The notes under the pieces are model-generated. The model saw only the letters and a list, made by a program, of their open reading frames with translations, made no database searches and had not been told where the DNA came from. From a virus, in IMG/VR virus record IMGVR_UViG_3300039456_000006, positions 1 to 40,507 of that record: DNA of 40,507 bases; one strand, written 5' to 3'. The position numbers and the translations under genes were made by a program. Positions 6,838 to 13,461 of this stretch are shown one piece after another (positions within the stretch are counted from its first letter, which is position 1; every line of letters starts with the position of its first letter).

Positions 6838-6852
6838 GTGACACGAAGTGCC
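6838..6852 (+). promoter_or_regulatory. Direct-repeat operator just before the RHH gene
   Basis: GTGAC (6838-6842) and GTGCC (6848-6852), ten bases apart, end 36 bp before the RHH start codon. This is where an autoregulating RHH protein would bind its own leader. Confidence 0.7.
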
Positions 6853-6888
6853 ACGTTGCAATGATTGCCCCACTAGGGAGATAAAAAA

Positions 6889-7203
6889 ATGTCAAAAGCC
6901 GAATATGTCCAAAAGCGGTTCAGAATTCCAAAGAGCCTTCACGACGAGCTCGAGGCCGACGCGATCGCCTACGGCACCAATGTACAAAGAGAGCTCGTCT
7001 CTCGGCTGATCCGCGGCTCGAGGAAAGCAAGCTCGGCCGGAATGAGTGCCGGAATAACCGTCGGAGAGCTCGAGGTCGCCCAGAAGCTAAACGAGAGCCT
7101 CTCGGCCGTGCTCGGCAATATGAAGCGGAGCGTCGAGGTTAGCGAGACAATCGCGCGCCAAGACTCTATGGAGCACGAGCTTGACGACGAGACCGAAGAA
7201 TGA
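6889..7203 (+). CDS. Arc-type ribbon-helix-helix regulator
   Basis: A 104-residue protein. Residues about 7-44 follow the Arc/MetJ RHH plan: strand VQKRFRIP, helix KSLHDELEADAIAYG, helix NVQRELVSRLIRG. Residues about 60-104 form an acidic helical extension ending DDETEE. RHH dimers insert the strand into the major groove and often bind tandem direct repeats. The start has GGGAG eight bases upstream. It overlaps the integrase gene by ATGA and so is co-expressed with it. It is the best candidate for the missing lysogeny repressor and for binding the GTGAC operators; that link is inference. Confidence 0.88.
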   Translation: MSKAEYVQKRFRIPKSLHDELEADAIAYGTNVQRELVSRLIRGSRKASSAGMSAGITVGELEVAQKLNESLSAVLGNMKRSVEVSETIARQDSMEHELDDETEE

Positions 7204-8444
7204 GCGACGACGCGAAGGTCTATCTCACCGAGCGCAAGCCCGGCGTTTTTATGGTGCGCACCTATCTTGGCACCGACGGCGCGGGGAAGCCGCTCTTCAA
7301 GCATGAGACTTTTAGAGGCACCAAGAACGAAGCGCGCGCTCGTGTGCACGACCTCGAGGCCGCGATCCTTCGAGGTGCGGCGCCCGGGCTCTCGGGTGAG
7401 ACCTTCGGGGGCTTCTGCGATAAGCATATCGAGAAAGAGGAGCGAGACGAGCGCCTCGAGCCCTCGACGCTCAAAGGATACCGCGAGGCGCGAGCGAGGA
7501 TCACCGCCAAGCTCGCGGTTATGCCGCTCGAGGAGCTCCACGCGAGCGACCTCGAGGAATGGCTCGGCTCTCTCTTGAAGAAGGGACTCTCGCCGACGAC
7601 CGTCAAGAATTCTCACGCCTTCGCCCGGCTCGTGCTCTCGCGAGCGGTCGATCTCGAATTGATCCCGGGCAATCCGGCGAAGCGCGTCAAACCACCGAAG
7701 CCCAAAAACAAGCGGCGCCGCGAGGTGTCCTTCGACGACTTCGAAGACTCGGTCGAAGCGACGACCGACGAGAAGATCGCCACGATCGAGCGCGACGTCG
7801 TGCTAAAGGTCGTCGCCAGTTTCGAGGCGAAGATCGAGGGGCGCCCTTGGATGAAGCCGAGCCCTTGCCTTGCCGCGGCGATCTTCACGGCCTACGCAAC
7901 CGGCCTACGCCGGGGCGAGCTCGTCGGTCTCTCGTGGAAAGACGTCGACCTCGATCGGGGCACGCTAAAGATCGCGCGCGCCGTCTGGTGGCCCTACGGT
8001 AACGAGAATCCGATCATCAAAACGACAAAGGGGGGAGACTCCCGCGAGATCATGCTCTCGCTCGAGAATGTCGCGCGCTTGAAGACTTGGCGGGTCAAGC
8101 TCGCCGAGCTCGCGCTCTCGAAGGGCAAGCGAGCGCCCTCGATCTTGTTTCCCGATCCGGCGACGCTCGGCGTCATGCGGCCCGACCTTCTCTCGAATAA
8201 GTTTCGGACTCGGATCAAGGCGCTCGATCTCGGGGGCAATAAATCCTTTCACGCGCTGCGACACACTCACGCGAGCGAGCTCCTCGAGAGGGGCGAGCCG
8301 GTGCGTAACGTCTCGGAGCGCCTCGGTCACAAAGACGTCGCGACGACGCTCCGGGTTTACGCGCACGCCTTGCCGGGGAGCGATCCCGGCTTTCAATCGA
8401 GGCTCGACGCTCTTCTTCGCGGCCCATCACCGCTAGACGACTAG
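7200..8444 (+). CDS. int: Tyrosine-family site-specific integrase
   Basis: A 414-residue phage integrase. An N-terminal arm-binding part (about 1-60) is followed by a SAM-like core-binding domain (about 60-165) and a catalytic domain with Arg237 (TGLRRGE), His351 and Arg354 (HALRH), His377 (GHKD) and nucleophile Tyr387 (LRVYAHA). It should recombine attP with a host tRNA-Cys gene (see 9491-9539) and bind the CTGCACAAAGGT arm repeats. It is co-transcribed with the RHH regulator. A hairpin terminator follows at 8455. Confidence 0.95.
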   Translation: MSDDAKVYLTERKPGVFMVRTYLGTDGAGKPLFKHETFRGTKNEARARVHDLEAAILRGAAPGLSGETFGGFCDKHIEKEERDERLEPSTLKGYREARARITAKLAVMPLEELHASDLEEWLGSLLKKGLSPTTVKNSHAFARLVLSRAVDLELIPGNPAKRVKPPKPKNKRRREVSFDDFEDSVEATTDEKIATIERDVVLKVVASFEAKIEGRPWMKPSPCLAAAIFTAYATGLRRGELVGLSWKDVDLDRGTLKIARAVWWPYGNENPIIKTTKGGDSREIMLSLENVARLKTWRVKLAELALSKGKRAPSILFPDPATLGVMRPDLLSNKFRTRIKALDLGGNKSFHALRHTHASELLERGEPVRNVSERLGHKDVATTLRVYAHALPGSDPGFQSRLDALLRGPSPLDD

Positions 8445-8454
8445 CCAAAAGAAG

Positions 8455-8482
8455 AGAGCCCCCGGATCACTCCGAGGGCTCT
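8455..8482 (+). terminator. Hairpin terminator after the integrase
   Basis: AGAGCCC (8455-8461) pairs with GGGCTCT (8476-8482), and CGGA (8463-8466) with TCCG (8471-8474), around a TCAC loop with one mismatch. A T-rich stretch follows about 15 bases later. It ends the RHH-integrase transcript and may work in both directions. Confidence 0.7.
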
Positions 8483-8587
8483 TCCCGCGCTCTTATTCAT
8501 TTTTATTTTGCGCTTCGCCGGTCGCTAGGCAGGAGGTTAGACCTTTGTTATCCGGCTGACGAGGTTAGACACACTCTCGCCTTGTGT

Positions 8588-8613
8588 GCGCCCGGTGAAT
8601 TTAGGCCGGGCGC
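8588..8613. terminator. GC-rich hairpin between convergent genes
   Basis: GCGCCCGG (8588-8595) pairs with CCGGGCGC (8606-8613) around a ten-base loop. It lies between the integrase (+) and the gene ending at 8624 (-). It has no T-tract on either side, so it is a weak or rho-assisted terminator at best. The rest of the 8445-8623 gap shows nothing further. Confidence 0.5.
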
Positions 8614-8623
8614 GGTTGTTGGG

Positions 8624-8857
8624 TTAGAGAGACGCGCCCAAGAGGAAGCCCAGAGAGCCGCCAAGAGAGACGCCGACGATCGCACGGAAGGCGAGGTCTT
8701 CTAGCCGGTCGTGCCAGAGCGCACGGCGAAGCTCTCGCTCTTGGCGATGCAATTTATCGAGCTCGGGTTGCGAGGGGATTCGGGGAAAGCGAGCTTCTTT
8801 CGCGTCACGCGCTGCGATCTTGTCGAAGTCGATCTCGGAAAAAATTCGGGTGTTCAT
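8624..8857 (-). CDS. Small protein with a C-terminal membrane segment
   Basis: A 77-residue protein: a charged N-terminal half (RQERELRRALWHDRLED) and one hydrophobic C-terminal helix (about residues 57-76, AIVGVSLGGSLGFLLGASL). It is probably a tail-anchored inner-membrane protein with the charged part in the cytoplasm. It is coupled by ATGA to the gene upstream. Expressed beside int and attP, it could be a lysogenic-conversion or exclusion protein; this is a guess from position only. Confidence 0.65.
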   Translation of the reverse strand: MNTRIFSEIDFDKIAARDAKEARFPRIPSQPELDKLHRQERELRRALWHDRLEDLAFRAIVGVSLGGSLGFLLGASL

Positions 8858-9168
8858 GCTGCAATCTCCTTGCGAGGTGTGTGTTGAATGGCCGTTACGT
8901 CTTCGTCGTAATCGGCATGAGAGAAGCGCGACACAAAGCCGAGCGGGTTAGCGTGCTCTCCGGCGACGTGGATCACGGCCGCGCGGTGCAGGGTGTCACG
9001 GATTGCCACGACCTCGGCGCTCGTCATGCGCTTGGGAAGGGCGAGCTTAACAAGCCTTCCACCGTGGACTTTGCGGGTCTCGCTTACGACTTCGACGGTA
9101 AAGATAAGGCGCGTCCCTCGAGGGAAGGAGCAACCGGCGGGGAGCTTTAGAAGATCGCTTTGTGACAT
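8854..9168 (-). CDS. Hypothetical protein next to attP
   Basis: A 104-residue soluble protein with alternating strands and one Ala-rich helix (TSAEVVAIRDTLHRAAV). No family was recognised. The operator at 9162-9176 overlaps its start codon, and a likely promoter with a second operator lies about 52 bp upstream (9220-9250), so its expression should be tightly controlled by the phage-wide regulator. Transcription from the attP side would cross 9326-9236 to reach it. It is coupled to the membrane protein gene downstream. Confidence 0.65.
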   Translation of the reverse strand: MSQSDLLKLPAGCSFPRGTRLIFTVEVVSETRKVHGGRLVKLALPKRMTSAEVVAIRDTLHRAAVIHVAGEHANPLGFVSRFSHADYDEDVTAIQHTPRKEIAA

Positions 9169-9176
9169 TGTGTGCT
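9162..9176 (+). promoter_or_regulatory. Operator overlapping a start codon
   Basis: GTGAC (9162-9166) and GTGCT (9172-9176), ten bases apart. The first word covers part of the ATG of the minus-strand gene starting at 9168. The second word deviates from consensus in the last base. Confidence 0.5.
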
Positions 9177-9219
9177 TTCATCGGCTGAGTGTGGGCCGAT
9201 CTAGCGCCTTTTGGGCGAA

Positions 9220-9260
9220 ATAGTAAAGCCGAAAAGTGACGTATTGTGACAAATTGCCCG
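9220..9260 (-). promoter_or_regulatory. Promoter-operator for the gene at 8854-9168
   Basis: GTGAC words at 9236-9240 and 9246-9250 (plus strand) lie ten bases apart, and GCCCG follows at 9256-9260, again in phase. Read on the minus strand, the repeats precede GGCTTTACTAT (9230-9220), whose last six bases make a -10 box. The same 11-mer stands beside an operator at 37625-37635, which supports a shared promoter class. Confidence 0.65.
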
Positions 9261-9311
9261 TAAAGAACGAATAGGCCACTGTAAAATATAGGAAAGATAG
9301 GGTGTAAAAAT

Positions 9312-9326
9312 GTGCCGACTTGTGAC
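9312..9326 (+). promoter_or_regulatory. Direct-repeat operator near the left attP arm
   Basis: GTGCC (9312-9316) and GTGAC (9322-9326), ten bases apart, 28 bp from the left arm repeat of attP. It may control the promoter below it or affect recombination by binding near the arm. Confidence 0.65.
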
Positions 9327-9353
9327 GCTCGATCGACGCCTTCCCGCTCGATC

Positions 9354-9377
9354 CTGCACAAAGGTCTGCACAAAGGT
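9354..9377 (+). other. attP left arm: tandem integrase arm-type repeats
   Basis: Two perfect head-to-tail copies of CTGCACAAAGGT (9354-9365 and 9366-9377). The same doublet recurs in the same orientation at 9587-9610 on the other side of the tRNA-like core. This is the expected layout of arm-type sites for a tyrosine integrase. Confidence 0.85.
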
Positions 9378-9490
9378 TTAAGGTTCGGTCGTTGTTTTTA
9401 TTGGATAATTTCGCCCGGAATGTTCACAAAAGCCCGATATGCCCGATTTGTGCACTCGGGGCGTAAGCTCTTGAAACTACGGGGGAAATT

Positions 9491-9539
9491 TGGAGGCGAG
9501 TAGGGGAATCGAACCCCTGTTCACGGATTTGCAATCCGC
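9491..9539 (-). other. attP core: 3' half of a tRNA-Cys(GCA) gene
   Basis: On the minus strand the sequence reads as the 3' part of tRNA-Cys: a 5-bp anticodon stem with GCA anticodon (9531-9533 region), a four-base variable loop, an AGGGG/CCCCT T-arm with TTCGATT loop, acceptor strand ACTCGCC, discriminator T and encoded CCA (9493-9491). The discriminator T matches the known identity base of tRNA-Cys. No D-arm or 5' acceptor strand is present, so this is not a working tRNA. It should equal the host attB, letting integration restore an intact tRNA-Cys gene. Confidence 0.9.
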
Positions 9540-9586
9540 GGACATAGCACGCTTTGATAAGCAAAAACAAAGACATAAACGAAAAG

Positions 9587-9610
9587 CTGCACAAAGGTCT
9601 GCACAAAGGT
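9587..9610 (+). other. attP right arm: tandem integrase arm-type repeats
   Basis: Two perfect copies of CTGCACAAAGGT (9587-9598 and 9599-9610), identical to the left-arm doublet. A GTCAC operator starts at the next base (9611), so the regulator and the integrase could compete or cooperate here. Confidence 0.85.
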
Positions 9611-9637
9611 GTCACGAGTCGTCACGCGACCCGTCAC
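9611..9637 (-). promoter_or_regulatory. Three-word operator abutting attP
   Basis: GTCAC (GTGAC on the minus strand) at 9611-9615, 9621-9625 and 9633-9637. The first two are ten bases apart, the third twelve. It directly follows the right attP arm with no spacer. Confidence 0.7.
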
Positions 9638-9673
9638 AATGAGCCGGAATAGTCTTTTAGAATCGGTGAGGGC

Positions 9674-9688
9674 GTCACGAGGCGTCAC
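9674..9688 (-). promoter_or_regulatory. Direct-repeat operator downstream of the lysis genes
   Basis: GTCAC at 9674-9678 and 9684-9688, ten bases apart. It lies 32 bp past the end of the lysis operon. A minus-strand promoter here would read through attP towards 9168; acting on read-through from the late operon is an alternative. Confidence 0.65.
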
Positions 9689-9719
9689 GTTTGTGATTCT
9701 GCCGTGTTCGCGTTTGTTC

Positions 9720-9926
9720 TCACTCGCTCGAGGTCGTCACGATCGCGAGGAGATCGCCAAGATTGAGCGGCTCGAATGCCGGAGCTTCTCGGCCGGTCGC
9801 CTCGATCGCGAAGATCGCAACCGGCGCGATAAGCACATTCCAAGCGATCATGCCGACGGCGATCCAGCCAAGGGCACGCCGGAAGCGTGAGCTCGTCGAG
9901 AGCGTGAGTCCTGTCGTTTCATTCAT
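9720..9926 (-). CDS. Putative holin, short version of the GTA 3TM holin type
   Basis: A 68-residue membrane protein. Residues about 15-42 (RRALGWIAVGMIAWNVLIAP, then VAIFAIEA) are hydrophobic. The RxxxGW...WNxLxAP pattern followed by LNLGDLLAIV resembles the 3TM holins of gene transfer agents and alphaproteobacterial phages, which are usually longer and have more membrane segments. It follows the Rz/Rz1 pair with an 8-bp overlap and ends the late operon. It would form the membrane lesion that starts lysis, or modulate the other candidate at 13147. Confidence 0.6.
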   Translation of the reverse strand: MNETTGLTLSTSSRFRRALGWIAVGMIAWNVLIAPVAIFAIEATGREAPAFEPLNLGDLLAIVTTSSE

Positions 9927-10170
9927 CTTTGCACCTGTCGAATTTGCGAGCCTCGGCCGCGAGGGCTTCGGCGTCGCGTCTGGTCGTGATTGAGCAAGAG
10001 CCCCACCCGCGGCCGGTGATCGCCGGAGCGACGCCGGGCGCGCATAGATCGAGGAGCTCGACCCGGGAAGCCCGGGCGCAATAGTCGGTCGTCACGATCG
10101 CCGGGGGCTTCAAGCACCCGCTAACGAGGGTCGCCACCAATAACGCGACGAAGGTCTTCGTCTGTCGCAT
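9919..10170 (-). CDS. Outer-membrane spanin lipoprotein (Rz1-like)
   Basis: An 83-residue protein with a short signal peptide and lipobox LVSGC (Cys19), followed by a Pro-containing segment (LKPPA). ATG 10170 is chosen because AAGGAG lies seven bases upstream; TTG at 10188 is a worse alternative. It starts inside the i-spanin gene in another frame, the classic Rz/Rz1 overlap, here about 50 bp. Together the pair should bridge inner and outer membranes and fuse them in the last step of lysis, which also shows that the host is Gram-negative. Confidence 0.75.
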   Translation of the reverse strand: MRQTKTFVALLVATLVSGCLKPPAIVTTDYCARASRVELLDLCAPGVAPAITGRGWGSCSITTRRDAEALAAEARKFDRCKDE

Positions 10171-10381
10171 CCTTGACTCCTTTCTCAATCTCTCGGGCTT
10201 CCTCGAGGGCTTCGACGAGGCGCTTCGCCCCCTCGGCCTCGAGGTAGGCGACGACGGCTTCTCGCTCGGCCGCTCGCGCCGTTGGTATCTTGCGAAGGTG
10301 CGCGTCGAGGTTTGCCGCCCCGGCGCCGATCACGAAGCCCACGACGAGCGCGATCTTCGTTTGAAAGCCGAGGGCGATCAT
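10121..10381 (-). CDS. Inner-membrane spanin (Rz-like)
   Basis: An 86-residue protein with an N-terminal membrane anchor (about residues 6-24, QTKIALVVGFVIGAGAA) and a long charged helix (EREAVVAYLEAEGAKRLVEA and on), the layout of a type II i-spanin. ATG overlaps the endolysin stop (ATGA at 10378-10381). The 3' end overlaps the Rz1-like gene. Frames that extend further upstream are shadows of the endolysin gene. Confidence 0.75.
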   Translation of the reverse strand: MIALGFQTKIALVVGFVIGAGAANLDAHLRKIPTARAAEREAVVAYLEAEGAKRLVEALEEAREIEKGVKDATDEDLRRVIGGDPR

Positions 10382-11373
10382 TCGAAAGCCCTCTTGATCT
10401 TCGGGATCGCCCAAACGTGAAGCACGACAAGCGCCGCGAAGGTGAAGCCGCCGACGATCACGAGCTCGGCCGTCGGGGAGAGCTCCTCGAGCATCCGGCC
10501 GAGCACGCCGCCCCCGGCCGCGGGCGCGAGATACTTCGCCACGGCCTCGACTTGGCGATCGCCGCTCGTCTCTTGGTCTCTCGGCTCGATCCGGGCGTCT
10601 GGCACGGCGTCGCGTAGCTGGCGCCACGTCTGCGCACCGACGACGCCGTCGGTCACGAGCCCCTCGGCACTTTGGAAGAGGAAGACGGCCGAGAAGGTCT
10701 TCGGCCCGAATTCGCCGTCGATCTCGTCGGAGCCGAGAAGCCCGAGCTCGGCGAGCCGCTCTTGAAGCGCGACGACCGATCGGCCGCTCGAGCCCTCGCG
10801 CAAGATCACGGCCGACCCGGCGCCCCCGGAGAAGCGGCGATAGGCGCGCTCGATCTTCCCGGCGTAATCCGCGGCCTTGCCGTTGCCGTTGTAGGTCGAG
10901 GCGAAGGTGAACCAATCATGCGCCCGGAGAGCGGAGTCGATCCCCTTCGAGAGCACGAATTCCGCGAAGGCGCGCACTTGCTCGTCGGGTTGCTCGAAGG
11001 CTTCGACGAGCTCGCTCGCGCTGTCATACCCGACGGCCGCGTAATTGAATCCCATGATCTGAGGGGCGCCCCACGACGCCGCGCGCTTTGCGGCCTCGGC
11101 GTTGAGCGTGAGCGCCTCTCGGTACATCTTCGCGCGCCGGGTCTTCGATACCTTGAGGGAGGCTCGCCACGGCTTCACGTTGCCGGGATCAAAGCCGATC
11201 GAAGCCCAGAGCGACCGGGGCAAATGGTGAGGCTCAAAACGCCGGAGCGGAGAGCCGTCGGAATTGAAGTAGACGCCCGCGGCCTCGACCGCAAAGACGG
11301 CCCGGATCGCGGCGAGATCGCAACCGATCTTCGCGGCGACTTCTCGAAATACGTTTTCGCTTGCTTTGGTCAT
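10378..11373 (-). CDS. Endolysin: N-acetylmuramidase domain, peptidoglycan-binding domain, C-terminal membrane helix
   Basis: A 331-residue protein. Residues about 5-185 match the DUF3380 N-acetylmuramidase family, with the likely catalytic Glu30 in FAVEAAGVYF, RFEPHHL, and GAPQIMGFNYAAVGY. Residues about 200-265 are a PG_binding_1 domain (GRSVVALQERLAELGLL, GEFGPKTFSAVFLFQ). Residues about 300-322 form a hydrophobic helix (VIVGGFTFAALVVLHVWAIP) before a basic end. It cleaves cell-wall glycan strands. A C-terminal anchor is unusual for a phage endolysin. It starts by ATGA overlap with the kinase gene. Confidence 0.9.
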   Translation of the reverse strand: MTKASENVFREVAAKIGCDLAAIRAVFAVEAAGVYFNSDGSPLRRFEPHHLPRSLWASIGFDPGNVKPWRASLKVSKTRRAKMYREALTLNAEAAKRAASWGAPQIMGFNYAAVGYDSASELVEAFEQPDEQVRAFAEFVLSKGIDSALRAHDWFTFASTYNGNGKAADYAGKIERAYRRFSGGAGSAVILREGSSGRSVVALQERLAELGLLGSDEIDGEFGPKTFSAVFLFQSAEGLVTDGVVGAQTWRQLRDAVPDARIEPRDQETSGDRQVEAVAKYLAPAAGGGVLGRMLEELSPTAELVIVGGFTFAALVVLHVWAIPKIKRAFE

Positions 11374-11927
11374 AGGAGCCCCCGGAAAAAATAGAGCTTC
11401 ACGCGCGCCCGGAATTCGCTCTCGCCGCCGACGTTGAAGATCGAGGCGTGCGGCTTCGGCTTGTAGGTTGCCGATCGGTGCGTCGTGACGTGCTTCAGAT
11501 CGCGCCCGGCGATCTCGCAAATGTATCCGTCGAGATCGCGCACGGTTTGCTCTTCGTTTTGAAATCGAAGATCGTCGCAAACCACGCCCGCCGCTCTCTT
11601 GAGCGCGAGCTTCGCTTTCGTCTTCCAAGCGCGCACCCAAAGCCCGGAGCCGATCAAGTCGCGCCCCCATTCGGTGCCGAGCGTTAGCATTGCGTGCCGG
11701 GGGCTCTTGCCGCAAAGGTGCTCGCAAGGTTGCTCTTTGAGATCGCCCTCGATCTTGCGCTCGATCATGTCGTCGGGAAGACCAATCTCTCGATAAAAGC
11801 CGCGGAGCATTGCCTTTAATGGTGCGGCGAATTTGACGCGCTCGAAGCCCTCGGCCTCGAGCACCTCGGAAGCGGTGCTTTTCCCTGCACCGGCTGGCCC
11901 GGAGAAGGCGACTATCTTCGGAGTCAT
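11370..11927 (-). CDS. Deoxynucleoside monophosphate kinase
   Basis: A 185-residue P-loop kinase. The Walker A motif GPAGAGKST is at residues 10-18; VKFAAPLKAMLRGFYREIGL and MLTLGTEWGRDLIGSGLWV match the lid and substrate regions of T4-type dNMP kinases, and VVCDDLRFQNE carries the second acidic motif. It converts dNMPs to dNDPs for phage DNA synthesis. It lies in the late operon between metallophosphoesterase and endolysin, with ATGA overlaps on both sides. Confidence 0.88.
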   Translation of the reverse strand: MTPKIVAFSGPAGAGKSTASEVLEAEGFERVKFAAPLKAMLRGFYREIGLPDDMIERKIEGDLKEQPCEHLCGKSPRHAMLTLGTEWGRDLIGSGLWVRAWKTKAKLALKRAAGVVCDDLRFQNEEQTVRDLDGYICEIAGRDLKHVTTHRSATYKPKPHASIFNVGGESEFRARVKLYFFRGLL

Positions 11928-13150
11928 AGCTCGATCACTCTCTTTTGTTGTTGCGGGTCGCGGAGCACCGGACTCTTGACCATCGAGACGAGGCCGAGAT
12001 CGCGGTGAAAGGTGAGGGCTTGCATGGATCGCCCGGCCGTGTAGTTGCGCCCGGCGTGCCAAAAGTCTTTGGCCGAGAGCGTTTGAAACGTCTCGACGGT
12101 CACGCCGCCGCGCTCGACCTTCGTCTCGTGGTGAATGTGCCCTTGATACCCATAGCGAAACTCGGTCGCGCCGAAGGCTTCGCCGACCTCGGCCGCGATC
12201 TTCGAGGGGAATTCGCCGGGCTTGCACGTGTGCCCGTGCGTCGCCGCGAGGAGCACCCGGCCGAAACGCGCATACCAGAAGAGCGAGGGATCGAGATCGA
12301 CCTCGACCCGCGGCTCGTTTTCGTATGCGATCGCCAGACAATGCGCGAGCCATAGCGCCGACTGAGGGTCATGGTTGCCCGCGCGCACGGTGACGTTAAC
12401 CGTCTTGTGTTTGGTCAAGGCGAGGTCGATCGCCCATCGCAAGAGCCCGATCCCGCTTCCGATCACCTTTGATTGACGGCCGTCCCGATCTAGCGGGTTG
12501 CCCGAGGCGACGGTCTTCGCCTCTTCGGTGTCGGTGTGAAAGAAGTCGCCGAGGCCGAGGATTTGGCATTTCTCGCTCGGGGGCGCGAAGCTGATTAGAT
12601 CGGAGAGCGCGGCTTGAAAGAGACGGCGCGACTCGTCGAGGTCGAAGTCTTCGCCCGTTTCCGCGGCCCACGAATAGAGTCCGTGGTGCTGGTCGACGAC
12701 CGGGTAAAGCGTCAAGAGATCGGCCTCGAGGTGCTCGGGCGCCGCCGTAGGTGCGACCTGCTCGAAGTTTTCAAACTCGGCCTTGAGCGCGTCGATCATG
12801 CCGACGGTGCGCTTCCCTTCTTCGCCCTCGATCAGCCATTCTTGCACGACGTTGCCGTCGGCATCCAAAAGGGCAGAGCGGCGTTTAAGGGCGAGGCCGG
12901 GCGTCGCCGTGTGCGGCTTCTTCTCGCCGGGCTTGGCTTGCACGCTCGAGCTCTTCACGTTGCCCTCGGCGTCGAGAGAGGTCGAGAGCTTCGCCATATG
13001 GAAGCCCTCGGGCACGGTGCCGAAGGCTCGGGCTTGCGTTAGCTTCCGGTGAAAAGACGTTTTCGAAATGCCGAAAGCCTCGGCCGCGTCGCGCACCGTT
13101 CCGGCCGCGTCGTAAACTTGCAAAATATGTTGGGCTTCGGTGCTGTTCAT
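11924..13150 (-). CDS. Metallophosphoesterase with N-terminal HTH
   Basis: A 408-residue protein. Residues about 5-40 form an HTH (AGTVRDAAEAFGISKTSFHR). Residues about 150-400 carry calcineurin-type metal motifs in order: D-x-H in VVDQHHG, GLGDFFH, GNHDP, AATHGH and GHIHHE. Such proteins occur in many siphoviruses and are often annotated as Mre11-like DNA repair exonucleases, but the true substrate is unknown. The HTH suggests action on DNA. It overlaps the holin-like gene upstream and the kinase gene downstream by ATGA. Confidence 0.88.
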   Translation of the reverse strand: MNSTEAQHILQVYDAAGTVRDAAEAFGISKTSFHRKLTQARAFGTVPEGFHMAKLSTSLDAEGNVKSSSVQAKPGEKKPHTATPGLALKRRSALLDADGNVVQEWLIEGEEGKRTVGMIDALKAEFENFEQVAPTAAPEHLEADLLTLYPVVDQHHGLYSWAAETGEDFDLDESRRLFQAALSDLISFAPPSEKCQILGLGDFFHTDTEEAKTVASGNPLDRDGRQSKVIGSGIGLLRWAIDLALTKHKTVNVTVRAGNHDPQSALWLAHCLAIAYENEPRVEVDLDPSLFWYARFGRVLLAATHGHTCKPGEFPSKIAAEVGEAFGATEFRYGYQGHIHHETKVERGGVTVETFQTLSAKDFWHAGRNYTAGRSMQALTFHRDLGLVSMVKSPVLRDPQQQKRVIEL

Positions 13151-13365
13151 TCGTCACCGCCCCCGCGTGTCGCGCGCCCCGTGATCTCTCGGATCGTGTC
13201 GCTTTCCCAAATGCGGAGAGCGAGCCAAATTACCGTAAGGAAAGAAGCGATTCCGGGGAGAATGCTCGAGAGCGACCCGAGCAAAACGACAATAGCCGCC
13301 GCGTCGCCTACGTTGTCGAGCTTATCGACGATCGAGGAGAGATCGTCGCGCGAGCCGTTTTGCAT
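13147..13365 (-). CDS. Small membrane protein, candidate holin
   Basis: A 72-residue protein with a hydrophilic N terminus (MQNGSRDDLSSIVDKLDNV) and about 35 hydrophobic residues (AAAIVVLLGSLSSILPGIAS then FLTVIWLALRIW), enough for two short membrane segments, followed by a charged tail. The IWLALRIWE-type end is common in small holin-like proteins of podo- and siphoviruses. It is the first gene after the tail-tip terminator and so opens the lysis cassette. Which of this and the gene at 9720 is the true holin cannot be told. Confidence 0.6.
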   Translation of the reverse strand: MQNGSRDDLSSIVDKLDNVGDAAAIVVLLGSLSSILPGIASFLTVIWLALRIWESDTIREITGRATRGGGDE

Positions 13366-13424
13366 TAGCTGCCCTCGTGCGCGGGCGAGGCGCGGGGGGC
13401 TTGTTTTCCTGATTCGAATTTAAA

Positions 13425-13455
13425 GGCGCCCGGGGTCGTTAATCCACCGGGCGCC
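13425..13455 (-). terminator. Terminator after the tail-tip gene
   Basis: GGCGCCCGG (13425-13433) pairs with CCGGGCGCC (13447-13455). On the minus strand it follows the tail-tip stop by six bases and is followed by TTTAAATTC. It may attenuate late transcription before the lysis genes. The rest of the 13366-13461 gap shows nothing else. Confidence 0.7.
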
Positions 13456-13461
13456 CGTTGT

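Noticed and set aside
9312-9503. Small plus-strand gene of 63 codons in the attP region
   Set aside because: It runs through the arm repeats, has no ribosome site and gives a low-quality translation.
9491-9539. A functional tRNA-Cys gene
   Set aside because: Only the 3' half from the anticodon stem onward is present; the D-arm and 5' acceptor strand are missing. It is better explained as the attP core.
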